64,000 nt of DNA from JACVRW01 sp963808775 (lineage in GTDB: Bacteria; Actinomycetota; Thermoleophilia; Solirubrobacterales; Thermoleophilaceae): the NCBI GenBank assembly GCA_963808775.1, contig CAWEGR010000005.1:248001-312000 (forward strand). The letters run 5' to 3'. Position 1 is the stretch's first letter. The number at the start of each line of letters is the position of its first letter. Below the pieces are notes generated by a model. The model was not told the origin of the DNA. It was given only the letters and a program-made list of their open reading frames with translations, and did not search any database. A program made the position numbers and the translations under genes. Below, piece after piece: positions 17,246 through 26,567 of this stretch.

Positions 17246-18214
17246 ATGGCCGAGAGCGCACAACCCGAATCGCTGCCGGCGCTCGAGCTGCGCAGGCTGC
17301 GTGACCTCGAGGTCAGCGAGCCCTCGGCCCCCGGGCGCTCCTCGCACCTGAGCGCCGCGAGCGGCGTCGTCCGGCGCGGCGACTTCGTCTACGTGATCGG
17401 CGACGACGAGCTGCACCTCGGCGTGTTCGAGCTCTCCTCGGGCGAGCCCGGCCGCCTCGTGCGGGTTCTCGACGGCGAGCTGCCCTCCGATCACGGCGAG
17501 CGCTCGGAGCACAAGCCGGACCTCGAGGCGCTCACGCTGCTGCCGCCGTTCGAGGAGCACCCGTACGGCGCGCTGCTCGGGCTCGGCTCGGGCTCCGCGG
17601 AGGGCGGGGCGCGCGACCGCGGCTTCGTCTGCGCGCTCGGCGCCGACGGCTCGCTCGCGGGCGACCCGCGCGAGCTCGACCTCGGCCCGCTCTACGGGTT
17701 GCTGCGCGAGCACGCGGCGGAGCTGAACGTGGAGGGCGCGGCGGCGATGGGCGAGCGCCTGTGGCTGTTCCAGCGCGGCAACTCGGAGCTCGGGACGAAC
17801 CTCGTCGCGGAGCTCTCGCTCGCGGAGGTGATGGGCTCGCTGCGCAACGACCTCCGCCTCGATGCGGAGGAGCTCGAGGAGGTGCGGGCCTACGAGCTCG
17901 GCGAGATCGACGGCGTGCCGCTCTGCTTCTCGGACGCGACGCCGGTGGCCGAGCAGCTCGTGGTGTTCACGGCGTCGGCCGAGGCGGACGACGGGACGAT
18001 CCGCGGCTCCGTGGTGGGGACGCTCGGCGTGGACGGCAAGGTTGAGCGCCTGCGGACGATCGACCGCCGCTGGAAGGTCGAGGGCGTCCACGCCGCGATC
18101 GACACGGGCGTGCTCGACTTCACGTTCGTCTGCGACCAGGACGACCCCGACGCGCCCTCGCCGCTCCTGTCGGCGAGCATGCCCGTCGAGGGCCGGCTCG
18201 AGTACCGCGGCTAG
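17246..18214 (+). CDS. Conserved hypothetical protein, probably beta-propeller-like
   Basis: 322 residues with no motif I can name. It lacks a signal peptide or membrane segment and is rich in Asp/Glu and short beta-strand-like stretches (GDFVYVIGDDELHLGVFEL, GERLWLFQRGN, GVLDFTFVCDQDD) spaced as in propeller blades. It resembles uncharacterised actinobacterial proteins in which blade-like repeats read out a measured value; this is fold inference only. The stop overlaps the end of the convergent SpoIIE gene by four bases. The divergent P450 gene starts 23 bases upstream, so both promoters must overlap coding DNA. Confidence 0.65.
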   Translation: MAESAQPESLPALELRRLRDLEVSEPSAPGRSSHLSAASGVVRRGDFVYVIGDDELHLGVFELSSGEPGRLVRVLDGELPSDHGERSEHKPDLEALTLLPPFEEHPYGALLGLGSGSAEGGARDRGFVCALGADGSLAGDPRELDLGPLYGLLREHAAELNVEGAAAMGERLWLFQRGNSELGTNLVAELSLAEVMGSLRNDLRLDAEELEEVRAYELGEIDGVPLCFSDATPVAEQLVVFTASAEADDGTIRGSVVGTLGVDGKVERLRTIDRRWKVEGVHAAIDTGVLDFTFVCDQDDPDAPSPLLSASMPVEGRLEYRG

Positions 18215-19851
18215 AGCGCGAGCTCGAACCAGACGCAGGTGCCGTCCGACCCCTGCTCGGCGCCCCAGCGGTCCGCGAGGCGGTCGACGAGGTACAGCCC
18301 CATGCCGCCGCTCGCCGCCTCTCCGAGGTGGCCGGGCGGGCCCGCCGCGGTGATCGTCGCGGCCGCGCGGCCCGTGTCGCCGACCTCGCAGCGGAGCATG
18401 CCGGGCCGTTCCTCGATCCGCACGGAGACCAGGTCGTGAGTGTCGAGGCCGGCGTGCCGGATCGCGTTCGTGACGAGCTCGGTCACGAGCAGCTCGACCG
18501 TCTCGCGCGTGCGTCCGCGCAGGCGCCCGTTGCGCGTGGCCGCGTGGCGCGCGATCGTGGGGGCGTCGGACGTGGCGGGTATCCAGAGCGCCAGCCCGGG
18601 CGCCGTCGGGGCGGCCGTGGCCGCGCCGCCGCCGCCCGGCGCCGAGCTCGTGCCCGCGTCGAGCTCCGGGTGCTCGAGCGGCCGCTCGACCGGGGACGCG
18701 GAGGGATCGACCACCCGCAGGGCGAGCACAGCGAGATCGTCGCGGGGGTCGCCGAGCTGGTCTCCGAGGGCGTCCGCCTCGAGCGCCCTCACGACCGCGC
18801 CCGGGTCGCTGCCGGCGCAGCGGGCGAGCATCGCCGCGAGCTCGGCGGGCTCCGTGATCCGCTCGGGCGCGTGAGCCTCCGTGAGGCCGTCCGTGAACAT
18901 CACGAGCGTGTCCCCGGGGGCAAGGCGCAGGTGCGCGTCCTCGATGTCGACGTCGGCCACGATCCCGAGCAGCGTGCCGGAGCTTCCCGCCTCCTGGACG
19001 CTGCCGTCGGCGCGCAGCACCATCGGCAGCGGATGGCCGCCCGAGGCCACGCTGGCCTCGATCACGCCGTCATGCAGGTCGATCGTGGCGCAGACAGCGG
19101 TGCAGAAGCGGCCGTCGGAGCGCTGCCGGATGATCGTGTCGTTCAGGAGCCCGAGCAGCTCGGCGGGGCGTGGCTCGTGCATCGCCTCCGCGCGCAGCGT
19201 GTAGCGGGCGAGCGCGGTCAGCGTCGCCGCCTCGGGACCCTTCCCGCAGACGTCGCCGACGACCACGAGCCAGCGGCCCTCCGAGATCTGGAACGCGTCG
19301 TAGAAGTCTCCGCCGACCTCGAAGCGCGCGCCGGCGGGGCGGTAGCGGGCGGCGAGCTCGACGCCCGGGATCTCCGGCAGGCGTTCGGGCAGGAGGCTGT
19401 TCTGGAGCTGGTCGGCCACGGCCCGCTCGCGCTCGTAGAGGCGAGCGCGCTCGATGGCGAGCGCCGCGCGGTCGGCCGCGAGGCTGAGCAGGTCGATCTC
19501 GCCCGGCGTGGGGCGCCGGTCGCGCAGCCAGCCGACCTGGATCACGCCGATCACCCGCTCGCCGGCGAGCAGGGGAACCTCGATCGTCGCGCCCGAGGGG
19601 CCCTGGCCGCGAGCGGCGATCAGCTCGTCATCGCGGTCGACGAGCAGCACCGCGGCGCTGTCCGCCACGAGCTCCTCGGACACGCGCGCGAGCAGCTCCT
19701 CGAGCAGGTCGTCGAGGCGCAGGTGGGTCAGCGCGGCGTCCGTGACGCGCTGAAGCGCGCGCGCTCGCTCCGCGACCGCGCGTGCCACCTCCGCCTCGAG
19801 CTCGGCCGCCCGCGCCTGCCGGCGGCCGTTCCGCTTCGCAGCCCAATCCAA
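18211..19851 (-). CDS. GAF - SpoIIE (PP2C) phosphatase - HATPase (RsbW-like) partner-switching protein
   Basis: Likely regulator that dephosphorylates a STAS anti-anti-sigma protein. From TTG at 19851 it has about 546 residues: an N-terminal helix; a GAF domain (about 40-180); a PP2C domain with QLQNSLLPERLPEIPGVELA, GGDFYDAF, GDVCGKGPEA and MFTDGLTEAH (metal-binding Asp and Gly residues present); a proline/alanine linker; and a C-terminal GHKL kinase domain with ELVTNAIRHAG and GMGLYLVDRLADRWG. Having phosphatase and kinase domains in one chain implies a self-contained switch. The start is uncertain; upstream codons in frame lack similarity. Confidence 0.85.
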   Translation of the reverse strand: MDWAAKRNGRRQARAAELEAEVARAVAERARALQRVTDAALTHLRLDDLLEELLARVSEELVADSAAVLLVDRDDELIAARGQGPSGATIEVPLLAGERVIGVIQVGWLRDRRPTPGEIDLLSLAADRAALAIERARLYERERAVADQLQNSLLPERLPEIPGVELAARYRPAGARFEVGGDFYDAFQISEGRWLVVVGDVCGKGPEAATLTALARYTLRAEAMHEPRPAELLGLLNDTIIRQRSDGRFCTAVCATIDLHDGVIEASVASGGHPLPMVLRADGSVQEAGSSGTLLGIVADVDIEDAHLRLAPGDTLVMFTDGLTEAHAPERITEPAELAAMLARCAGSDPGAVVRALEADALGDQLGDPRDDLAVLALRVVDPSASPVERPLEHPELDAGTSSAPGGGGAATAAPTAPGLALWIPATSDAPTIARHAATRNGRLRGRTRETVELLVTELVTNAIRHAGLDTHDLVSVRIEERPGMLRCEVGDTGRAAATITAAGPPGHLGEAASGGMGLYLVDRLADRWGAEQGSDGTCVWFELAL

Positions 19852-19913
19852 CCGGGTCCCCTCTCGACGGGCGCATGGTACGCCTCGCGCCGGGGGACCC
19901 GGAGGGCGGGCTC

Positions 19914-19979
19914 CTACAGGACGACGAGAATCAGGACGATCAGCAGAATTACGACTAGCGTTCCGATGCCGATGTACAA
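19914..19979 (-). CDS. Putative 21-residue hydrophobic micro-protein
   Basis: TTG-initiated frame of 21 codons, mostly Ile, Leu and Val after a short YIGIGTL start, ending in LVVL before TAG. GGGAGGAA lies about 5 bases ahead of the TTG, a strong ribosome-binding site for such a small frame. Similar short single-pass membrane peptides beginning MYIGIGTL occur in actinobacteria as far as I recall. It occupies the 215-base gap between the SpoIIE gene and the divergent metallopeptidase gene. Confidence 0.5.
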   Translation of the reverse strand: MYIGIGTLVVILLIVLILVVL

Positions 19980-20066
19980 GGGTTCCTCCCTCGTTCGTTG
20001 ACAAGCACCGGATATCCACTGAGGGCGTAGCGCAAACGCGTTCTGTGCCCGTAAGGATGTAGCCCG

Positions 20067-20969
20067 ATGCGCTGGAACCGCAAAGGGGGACGCAGCTCGG
20101 ACGTCATCGACGCGCGCGGGGGCGGCGGTGGCGGGGGCGGCTTCGGCGGCATCCCGGGCGGCGGGCGCGTGGCGATTCCCGGCGGGCTCGGCATCGTGGG
20201 CGCGATCGCGTTCGTGCTGATCACGCTGCTGTCGGGCGGCGGCAGCGGCAGCGCCTTCGGCGTCGACAGCCAGTTCGGCGGCACGGCACAGGCGCCCGAC
20301 GCCCAGCCGATCCCGGCCGGCCAGGACCCCGAGCTCGAGCTGAAGAAGTTCAGCTCGTACGTCTTCACCCGCGTGCAGAACACGTGGGCGGACACCTTCG
20401 AGCGCGCGGGTCGCCGGTACGACCGCTCGCAGCTCGTGCTCTACCGCGGCGGCGTGTCCACGGGCTGCGGGAGCGCCTCGTCTGCCGTCGGCCCGTTCTA
20501 CTGCCCGGCCGACCGGCGCGTCTACGTGGACCTGTCGTTCTACGACGACATGGCGAGGCAGCTCGGAGCGTCGGGCGACTTCGCCTGGGCGTACGTGATC
20601 GCGCACGAGGTCGGCCACCACGTCCAGAACGTGCTCGGCACCTCGACCGAGGTGCGCCGGCTCCAGCAGCAGGACCCCGGCGCGGCCAACGACCTGTCGG
20701 TGCGGCTCGAGCTGCAGGCCGACTGCTACGCCGGGGTCTGGGCCAACACCGTGTACGCGGCCGGCGACCTCGAGCAGGGCGACGTCGAGGAGGCGGTGGG
20801 TGCGTCCGAGGCGGTCGGGGACGACCGGCTGCAGCGGCGCGCCTCCGGCAGCGTCGACCCCGACTCGTTCACGCACGGGAGCTCGGAGCAGCGCGCGAGC
20901 TGGTTCAACACGGGCCGCGAGCGCGGCGAGCCGGGCGACTGCGACACGTTCTCCCCCGAGGAGCCCTAG
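20067..20969 (+). CDS. Neutral zinc metallopeptidase, YpfJ family
   Basis: 300 residues: a short basic N-terminus, a long glycine run, one membrane segment (GLGIVGAIAFVLITLLSG), a linker, and an extracytoplasmic peptidase domain with the zinc motif AHEVGHHVQNVLG and downstream LELQADCYAGVWA, whose Glu is the probable third ligand. The paired Cys in TGCGSASSAVGPFYCP matches the family. The closing GSSEQRASWFNTG is also conserved. Physiological substrate is unknown. A 43-nt hairpin element follows its stop. Confidence 0.92.
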   Translation: MRWNRKGGRSSDVIDARGGGGGGGGFGGIPGGGRVAIPGGLGIVGAIAFVLITLLSGGGSGSAFGVDSQFGGTAQAPDAQPIPAGQDPELELKKFSSYVFTRVQNTWADTFERAGRRYDRSQLVLYRGGVSTGCGSASSAVGPFYCPADRRVYVDLSFYDDMARQLGASGDFAWAYVIAHEVGHHVQNVLGTSTEVRRLQQQDPGAANDLSVRLELQADCYAGVWANTVYAAGDLEQGDVEEAVGASEAVGDDRLQRRASGSVDPDSFTHGSSEQRASWFNTGRERGEPGDCDTFSPEEP

Positions 20970-20985
20970 GGCGCCCCGCGGGCAG

Positions 20986-21028
20986 TCCTGGATCGGTGTC
21001 GTCTGACGACCCCTCGCCAGGAATGCTC
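20986..21028. repeat. 43-nt hairpin element, copy A (also at 45952-45994)
   Basis: Imperfect inverted repeat opening with TCCTGGATCGG and closing with CCAGGAATGCTC, with a loop near TCTGA. It lies between the convergent metallopeptidase and GH1 genes. The reverse complement of 45952-45994 aligns to it without gaps, 35 of 43 positions identical by my count. It could be a bidirectional terminator or a REP-type repeat. Confidence 0.6.
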
Positions 21029-21072
21029 CCCGAGGCGGCACGCCTGAGCCCGCCCGCCCTGCGGGCGTCGGC

Positions 21073-22626
21073 CTAGCCCGGCAGCCGGCCCGTGCGCGCG
21101 ATGCGCCTGAACGTGCCCGCGCTCGGGCGCTCGGTGCGGCGCAGCGTGTCCGGGTCGTACGAGAAGAACCCGAAGCGCGGGTAGAAGCCGGCGGCCCACT
21201 CGAAGTTGTCGACGAGCGACCAGGCGAAATAGCCCTTCACGCGCGCCTCGCCCGCCGCCATGGCGGCCCGCAGCGCGCGCAGGTGCGAGACGAGGTAGGC
21301 CCGCCGCTGGTCGTCGTCCGAGTCGGCGAGGCCGTTCTCCGTCACGTAGACCGGCAGCCCGTAGCTCCCGGCGATGCCGAGCACCCTGCGGAAGCCCTCG
21401 GGGTAGATCTCCCAGCCGAACTCGGTGCAGACGCTCGGGCACGCCGGGGCCGACGTGTTCTGCGGGTGGGCGTACGTGTTCGTCGGCAGGAAGTCGAACA
21501 GCGGGATCGTCGTGCTCGCCGGCGCGGGGAGGCCCGTGACGCGGCTGCGGAAGTAGTAGTTGAGGCCGATGAAGTCGGCGCGGCCGCGCAGCTCGGGCCG
21601 GCGCTCGCCGGCCTCGATGCGGCCGTCCACGTTCGCGTCGAGCCGGCCGCGCACCACGGCGTTCAGGAAGACCCGGTTGAAGATGTAGTCCGCGTGCTCT
21701 GCGCCGCGCACGTCCTCCGGCCGCGCCGGGTCGGCGGGCGTGAAGGCGATCATGTTGTGCACCGGCCCGACCTGCGCGCGCCGGTCGTAGCGGTGGACCG
21801 CGTCGTAGGCGAGCCCGTTCGCGCGGGCGAAGTTGCGCACGACCCTGACGGCGGCGGGGAAGTTGAAGACGCCCGGCGGGAACCAGCTCGCGAACGCGCC
21901 CGGCACGTTCACGTAGCCGTTGGTGGCGACGACCATCGGCTCGTTCACCGTCACCCACAGGTCGACGAGGTCGCCGTAGCGCCAGGCGGCCCAGGCCGCG
22001 TACCTGCCGAACGCGCGCACCGTGCGGTCGCTCAGCCAGCCGCCGCGCTCGAGCCGCGGCGGCGGGTCGTCGGCGCCGAGGCCCTCGAACGCCTCGCGCG
22101 CCTCGATCGGGTCGTGCAGCCAGGTCGGCGTCGTGAAGTGGTGGAGGGTGAGCACCGGCCGCATGCCGCGCGCGCGGACGGAGCGCAGCACCTTCGCGTA
22201 GTGCCGCACCGCGCGCTCGTTCGCGAGCCGGTCGAGCTGTCGCGGCGTGCGCGCGTCCCCGGTCGAGCGGGGGAAGATCCGGCTCCAGTCGATCGACATG
22301 CGGAACGCGTTCGCGCCGAGCCGCTCGGCGGCGAGTCGCGAGTCGTCCCGGAAGCGCCGCCAGTGGCCGGGGCCGCGCTCGACGAGGTCACCGCTGACGT
22401 GGCCCGCGGCGATGTTCTCGGCGTCGTGGCTCCAGACCCACCAGTCGCTGCGCCGGTCCGCGTTCGAGGGGCTCCCGCCCGCCTCGGTCTGGAACGCGGC
22501 GATCGCCGTGCCCCACAGGAAGGAGCGCGGAAAGTCGCGGCCGCCCGTTCCCGCCGCCGCCGGAGCCGCCGCGGCGAGCGCGACTGCCGCGGCTAGGAGG
22601 CCGGCTCGTAGAAGTTGCGCTCCCAC
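21073..22626 (-). CDS. Secreted GH1 beta-glucosidase-like enzyme
   Basis: 517 residues with a signal peptide (LLRAGLLAAAVALAAAAPAAA), then a complete family 1 barrel: FLWGTAIAAFQTEAGG, RMSIDWSRIFP, LHHFTTPTWLHD, the acid/base motif WVTVNEPMV and the nucleophile motif VYVTENGLAD. The end FAWSLVDNFEWAAGF is the family signature for sugar contact. It hydrolyses beta-linked glucosides or related sugars outside the membrane. The GTG start at 22626 lies within the last codons of the upstream aldo/keto reductase gene, so the two are coupled. Confidence 0.9.
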   Translation of the reverse strand: MGAQLLRAGLLAAAVALAAAAPAAAGTGGRDFPRSFLWGTAIAAFQTEAGGSPSNADRRSDWWVWSHDAENIAAGHVSGDLVERGPGHWRRFRDDSRLAAERLGANAFRMSIDWSRIFPRSTGDARTPRQLDRLANERAVRHYAKVLRSVRARGMRPVLTLHHFTTPTWLHDPIEAREAFEGLGADDPPPRLERGGWLSDRTVRAFGRYAAWAAWRYGDLVDLWVTVNEPMVVATNGYVNVPGAFASWFPPGVFNFPAAVRVVRNFARANGLAYDAVHRYDRRAQVGPVHNMIAFTPADPARPEDVRGAEHADYIFNRVFLNAVVRGRLDANVDGRIEAGERRPELRGRADFIGLNYYFRSRVTGLPAPASTTIPLFDFLPTNTYAHPQNTSAPACPSVCTEFGWEIYPEGFRRVLGIAGSYGLPVYVTENGLADSDDDQRRAYLVSHLRALRAAMAAGEARVKGYFAWSLVDNFEWAAGFYPRFGFFSYDPDTLRRTERPSAGTFRRIARTGRLPG

Positions 22627-23570
22627 GCGTGCCCCCTCAGCTTCTCGACGTGCTCCTCGTGCAGGCCGCGGCCGTCGCCGACGCGGACGTTGCGCTCGAC
22701 GTTGCGGACGCTTCGCATGCCCGGGATGACCGTCGACACGGCGGGCTCCGAGAGCACGAAGCGCAGCGCGGCCTCCGCCACCTCGTCGTGCTCGATCCCG
22801 AGGTCCTCGCGGATCGCGTCGACGCGCTCGGCCACCTCGCGGCGCCGCTCGCCGCCGAAGTACTCGTTGCGGAAGTCGCCTCGCGGGAACTCGGTGTCGT
22901 GCCGGATCGCCCCGGTGAGCCCGCCCTCGTCGAGGGCCACGCGGACGATCACGCCGACTCCGTGCTCGATGCAGGCGGGGAACAGCTCCTCCCGCGGCGA
23001 CTGGTCCCAGACGTTGAAGATCACCTGCACGCTGTCGACGACCCCGCTCCTGACGATCTGCAGCGCGCTCTCAGGCTGGTGGTCGTTGATCGAGACCCCG
23101 AACAGGCGGATCTTGCCCTCCGCCTTGAGGTCCTCGACGGTCTCCCGCCAGTCGCCCTCGTCGAGCCACTCGTCGCGCCAGACATGAAGCTGCTGGAGGT
23201 CGAGCGTCTCGGCGCCGAGATTCCGCAGGCTGCGCTCCGTGTGAGCGCGGATGTAATCGCCCGGGAACACGTCGGACACGTCGTCGCCGAGCTCGGCCGG
23301 CCAGATCATGTTCTTCGGCGGCACCTTCGTGGCCACGTAGACGCGCTCGTCGCGCTCGCCCACGACGCGGCCCACGAGCCGCTCCGAGTGGCCGTCGCCA
23401 TATGCCGCCGCGGTGTCGATGAAGTTGACGCCGTGGTCGATCGCGTGATGGAGAGCGCGCACGGACTCGTCGTCCTCCGCGCCCTCCCACATCGAGCGCC
23501 CGATGCCCCAGGCGCCGTATCCGATCTCGGAGACCTCGATCCCGCTGCTGCCGAACGCTCGTCGATGCAT
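22593..23570 (-). CDS. Aldo/keto reductase
   Basis: NADPH-dependent reductase of 325 residues. The pattern MHRRAFGSSGIEVSEIGYGAWGIG, FIDTAAAYGDGHSE (catalytic Asp and Tyr) and VYVATKVPPKN (catalytic Lys) is intact. The usual His region reads LQQLHVWRDEW, and the cofactor loop includes STVIPGMRSVRNVERNV. Physiological substrate is unknown. ATG at 23570 was chosen by family alignment; an ATG four codons earlier (23582) is possible. It overlaps the GH1 start by 34 bases and diverges from the gene at 23604. Confidence 0.88.
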   Translation of the reverse strand: MHRRAFGSSGIEVSEIGYGAWGIGRSMWEGAEDDESVRALHHAIDHGVNFIDTAAAYGDGHSERLVGRVVGERDERVYVATKVPPKNMIWPAELGDDVSDVFPGDYIRAHTERSLRNLGAETLDLQQLHVWRDEWLDEGDWRETVEDLKAEGKIRLFGVSINDHQPESALQIVRSGVVDSVQVIFNVWDQSPREELFPACIEHGVGVIVRVALDEGGLTGAIRHDTEFPRGDFRNEYFGGERRREVAERVDAIREDLGIEHDEVAEAALRFVLSEPAVSTVIPGMRSVRNVERNVRVGDGRGLHEEHVEKLRGHAWERNFYEPAS

Positions 23571-23603
23571 CGCGGCCAACATAGTGGGTACAGGCGCGGG
23601 GAG

Positions 23604-24014
23604 ATGGAGGCCGTCGTCAACGTCGACGAGGTCATGACGTTCGAGACCCGAACGGGCAACCTGCGCTTCGTTCTGCGCGACTCGGACGGCAACGAGTACA
23701 CGACGTTCCGCGAGTCGATCGGCACGGCCGCGCAGGGGCTCGCGGGCCGGCGGGCGCGCATCGAGTTCCATGAGACGCAGCGCGGCCAGTACACGAACGT
23801 CTACCTCGACAAGATCGAGCCGGCGCCGCCCGAGCCGGGAGCCGCCGGATCCGACACCGACCCCGACGAGGCCGCCTGGCGCACCGCCGTCGAGGCCGCG
23901 CCCTGGCTCGTGGGCGAGTCGGAACCGCACGACGAGGTCGACCCGGACGAGCTCTACGAGAAGCTCAAGCCGTTCAAGGAGCGCGTGGCGGAGGACATCA
24001 AGGAGGACGGTTAG
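23604..24014 (+). CDS. Hypothetical protein with probable OB-like N-terminal domain
   Basis: 136 residues, unrecognised. The first 70 residues alternate short beta-like strands (FETRTGNLRFVLRDSDGNEY, RRARIEFHETQRGQYTNVYL), suggesting a small barrel such as an OB fold. The rest is acidic and helical, ending YEKLKPFKERVAEDIKEDG. No signal peptide. It is 20 bases before the MFS transporter gene on the same strand, so co-transcription is likely. The long frame that continues upstream runs antisense to the aldo/keto reductase gene and is not coding. Confidence 0.65.
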   Translation: MEAVVNVDEVMTFETRTGNLRFVLRDSDGNEYTTFRESIGTAAQGLAGRRARIEFHETQRGQYTNVYLDKIEPAPPEPGAAGSDTDPDEAAWRTAVEAAPWLVGESEPHDEVDPDELYEKLKPFKERVAEDIKEDG

Positions 24015-24034
24015 GCCGGTAGCGTGCGGCCCGT

Positions 24035-25576
24035 ATGGCAGGCCTCGACCGCGGCACGCTGCTCGCGCTCGGCGCGATGGCGCTGGCGGTGTTCGTCATC
24101 GCCAACGACTTCACCGCGCTGAGCGTCGCGCTTCCCGAGATCGAGGAGGACTTCGACTCGAACGTCACGGCGGTCCAGTGGGTCATCAACGCCTACGCGC
24201 TCATCTTCGGGGTGCTGATCGTCAGCGGCGGGCGCCTCGCGGACATGTTCGGGCGCCGGCGCATCTTCTTCATCGGGGCGGCGATCTTCGCGACGTTCAG
24301 CGTGCTCGGCGGGGCCGCTCAGGACGAGCTCTGGCTGATCCTCTGCCGGGCGCTGATGGGGATCGGCGGGGCGTTCATGTGGCCGGCGGTGCTCGGCATG
24401 ACCTACGACGTCCTCCCCGACGACAAGGCGGGCCTCGCGGGCGGGCTGATCCTCGGCGTCGCGGGCTTCGGCAACGCTGCCGGCCCGCTGATCGGCGGCG
24501 CCCTCACCGAGGCGCTCTCGTGGCGCTGGATCCTGTTCGTGAACCTCCCGATCGCATTGATCGCGTGCTTCGCGACGTGGCGCGCCATCCCGGAGTCGAG
24601 CGCCGGGGGCGAGCGCGAGCGGATCGACTACGCGGGCATCGCGAGCCTCAGCGTGGGCCTGATCGCGCTGCTCGTGGCGCTCGACCAGGTGACGGACTGG
24701 GGCTGGAGCGATCCGCGCATCCTGATCCTGTTCGGAGCCTGCGCCCTGCTGCTCGTGGCGTTCACGGTGATCGAGCGCCACGCCGGCTCCTGGGCGCTGA
24801 TCCCGCGGGACGTGATGGCGAACCACGAGTTCCGGGCGGCCTGCATCGCCACGCTGTTCATGTCCGCCACCTTCTTCGCGGCGCTCCTGTTCGTGCCGCA
24901 GTTCTTCCAGAAGATCCTCGGCTACTCCGCGCTCGAGGCCGGCGCGGCGTTGCTGCCGTTGATGGTCCTCTTCGCCGTGACGTCGTTCGTGGCGGGTGGC
25001 CTCTACGACAAGCTCGGGGCCAAGCTGATCGTGAGCGTGGGCGCTGCCTGCCTGTGCCTCGGAGCGTTCCTGATCTCGCTCATATCGGGCGACTCGGGAT
25101 TCGGCTCGCTCGTGCCCGGAATGGTCGTGATGGGGATCGGCGTCGGGCTCTTCTACTCCTCGATCACGACGGCGGGCGTCACCGCGCTCGACCCGTCGCG
25201 CTCGAGCCTCGCGGGCGGGCTGATCTACATGTTCCAGGTGGCGGGCGGCTCGATCGGCCTGGGCCTGACCACGACGATCTTCGTCACCGCCTCCGAGGAC
25301 AGCCTGCAGAAGGAAGCGGCCGGCGCAGGCCTCGACTCGAAGGAGGTCGACACCCTGCACGGCGCGCTCGCCGGCACCGAGTCCAGCGCGCAGATCCTCG
25401 CGCGCTTCTCCGAGAAGACGGCGGAGCGCCTGATCGAGCTGGTGCGCGAGGCGTTCGCGGCGGGCATGCAGTGGTCGTTCCGCGTCGTCGCGGTGCTCGC
25501 GCTCTGTGGCCTGGTCGTCTCCGTCCTGTTCGTCGGCGGCTCGCTGCTGCGCGGCCGGCGCGGCGCCTCTACCTGA
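24035..25576 (+). CDS. MFS drug exporter, DHA2 (EmrB/QacA) family
   Basis: Proton-driven multidrug efflux pump with about 14 membrane segments in 513 residues. NDFTALSVALPEIEEDF in segment 1 is the family motif. VSGGRLADMFGRRRIFFIG is the segment 2-3 loop (motif A). GILGVAGFGNAAGPLIGGAL corresponds to motif C of antiporters, here reading ILGVAGFGNAAGPLIGG. The C-terminal end has a basic tail after FVGGSLLRGRR. No adjacent TetR or MarR regulator is visible. Substrate is unknown. Confidence 0.9.
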   Translation: MAGLDRGTLLALGAMALAVFVIANDFTALSVALPEIEEDFDSNVTAVQWVINAYALIFGVLIVSGGRLADMFGRRRIFFIGAAIFATFSVLGGAAQDELWLILCRALMGIGGAFMWPAVLGMTYDVLPDDKAGLAGGLILGVAGFGNAAGPLIGGALTEALSWRWILFVNLPIALIACFATWRAIPESSAGGERERIDYAGIASLSVGLIALLVALDQVTDWGWSDPRILILFGACALLLVAFTVIERHAGSWALIPRDVMANHEFRAACIATLFMSATFFAALLFVPQFFQKILGYSALEAGAALLPLMVLFAVTSFVAGGLYDKLGAKLIVSVGAACLCLGAFLISLISGDSGFGSLVPGMVVMGIGVGLFYSSITTAGVTALDPSRSSLAGGLIYMFQVAGGSIGLGLTTTIFVTASEDSLQKEAAGAGLDSKEVDTLHGALAGTESSAQILARFSEKTAERLIELVREAFAAGMQWSFRVVAVLALCGLVVSVLFVGGSLLRGRRGAST

Positions 25577-26556
25577 ACGGCGCGCTCTCAACGACAGCGC
25601 CGCGCGCGTCGAGGCCGAAGCCGAGCTCCGGGACGTCCGCGAGCTGCGCGCGCACCTGCGCCGGCTCCGGCGCATAGACGAGCAGGAAGCCGCCCCCGCC
25701 CGCGCCGAGTGAGACGACGCCCTGCGCGCCCGCCGCCAGGGCGCGCTCGCGCAGCTCGTCCATCCCCGGGGTGATCGTCCCCGGCGCGCGCCGGCGCTTG
25801 GCCTCCCAGGTCTCGTGCGTGAGCTCGGCGAAGCGCTCGAGCTCGCCGGCCTCGAGCGCCGCACAGGTCTCGCGAGCGAGCGCCTCGATGCGGCCGAGTA
25901 CCGCATCCGTGTCCTCGCCGCCGGCGGCCACTGGCGCGAGCAGCTCGGACGCCGAGCGCTCGCCGCCGGTGAAGAACAGCAGGCACTGCTTCCGCGAGCG
26001 CTCGGCGCGACTCCGGCGGCAGCGCCAGCTCGCGCGACTCGACCCGGTCGTCGCGGCCGAACGTGTAGGCGCGCACGCCGCCGAGCGCCGCCACGTACTG
26101 GTCCTGCTTGCCGATCGTGCGGCCGAGCACGCCGATCTCGATCTCGCAGGCCTCCTCGGCGAGCTCGTGGCGCTCGAGCGGCTCGGCCCCCGCCGCCGCG
26201 CGCAGCGCGATGACGGCGCAGACGGTGTAGGCGCCCGAGGAGCCGAGACCCGTCCCCGGCGGAGCGTCGGCCACGGAGGCCAGCTCGAGCGGCGGCCCGC
26301 TCCAGTGGCGCTCGAGCGCCGTGCGCAGGATCGGATGGCGGACGCCGGCGATGCTGTCCGCCTCCTCGCACTCGAGGTGCTTCAGCCGGAAGCGCTCCTG
26401 GAGCTCGGCCGAGACGAGCATGTGCACATAGCGGTCGATCGCGGCGGAGACGACGAAGCCGCCCCGGCTGCGGTAGTGGCGCGGCAGGTCGGTGCCGCCA
26501 CCGCCGAGCGACACGCGGAGCGGCGCCCTGGCAACGATCGCGCCCAAGGCGCGCAC
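25569..26556 (-). CDS. GHMP sugar kinase (HddA-like), frame-broken
   Basis: Kinase related to D-glycero-D-manno-heptose 7-phosphate and fucose/galactose kinases. The N-terminal frame has RAPLRVSLGGGGTDLPRHY, typical of the HddA group, and the phosphate loop PPGTGLGSSGAYTV. The other frame supplies the C-terminal GHMP motif GAQGVVSLGAGGGGFLLVY. The change lies near 26000, in the stretch encoding ALAEAVPAVLFFTGG-like sequence. Together they give about 330 residues. GTG at 26556 starts 11 bases from the divergent P1 peptidase. It may feed a sugar phosphate to surface glycan synthesis; the exact sugar is uncertain. Confidence 0.8.
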
Positions 26557-26567
26557 GATGCCATACC

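Noticed and set aside
18328..20001. 557-codon plus-strand frame opposite the SpoIIE protein
   Set aside because: Low-complexity Arg/Glu/Ala composition with no motifs; the opposite strand carries complete GAF, PP2C and HATPase domains.
24011..26371. 786-codon minus-strand frame opposite the MFS transporter
   Set aside because: Repetitive Arg/Glu/His/Gln text typical of an antisense frame in GC-rich DNA; the plus strand has a clear 14-helix transporter.
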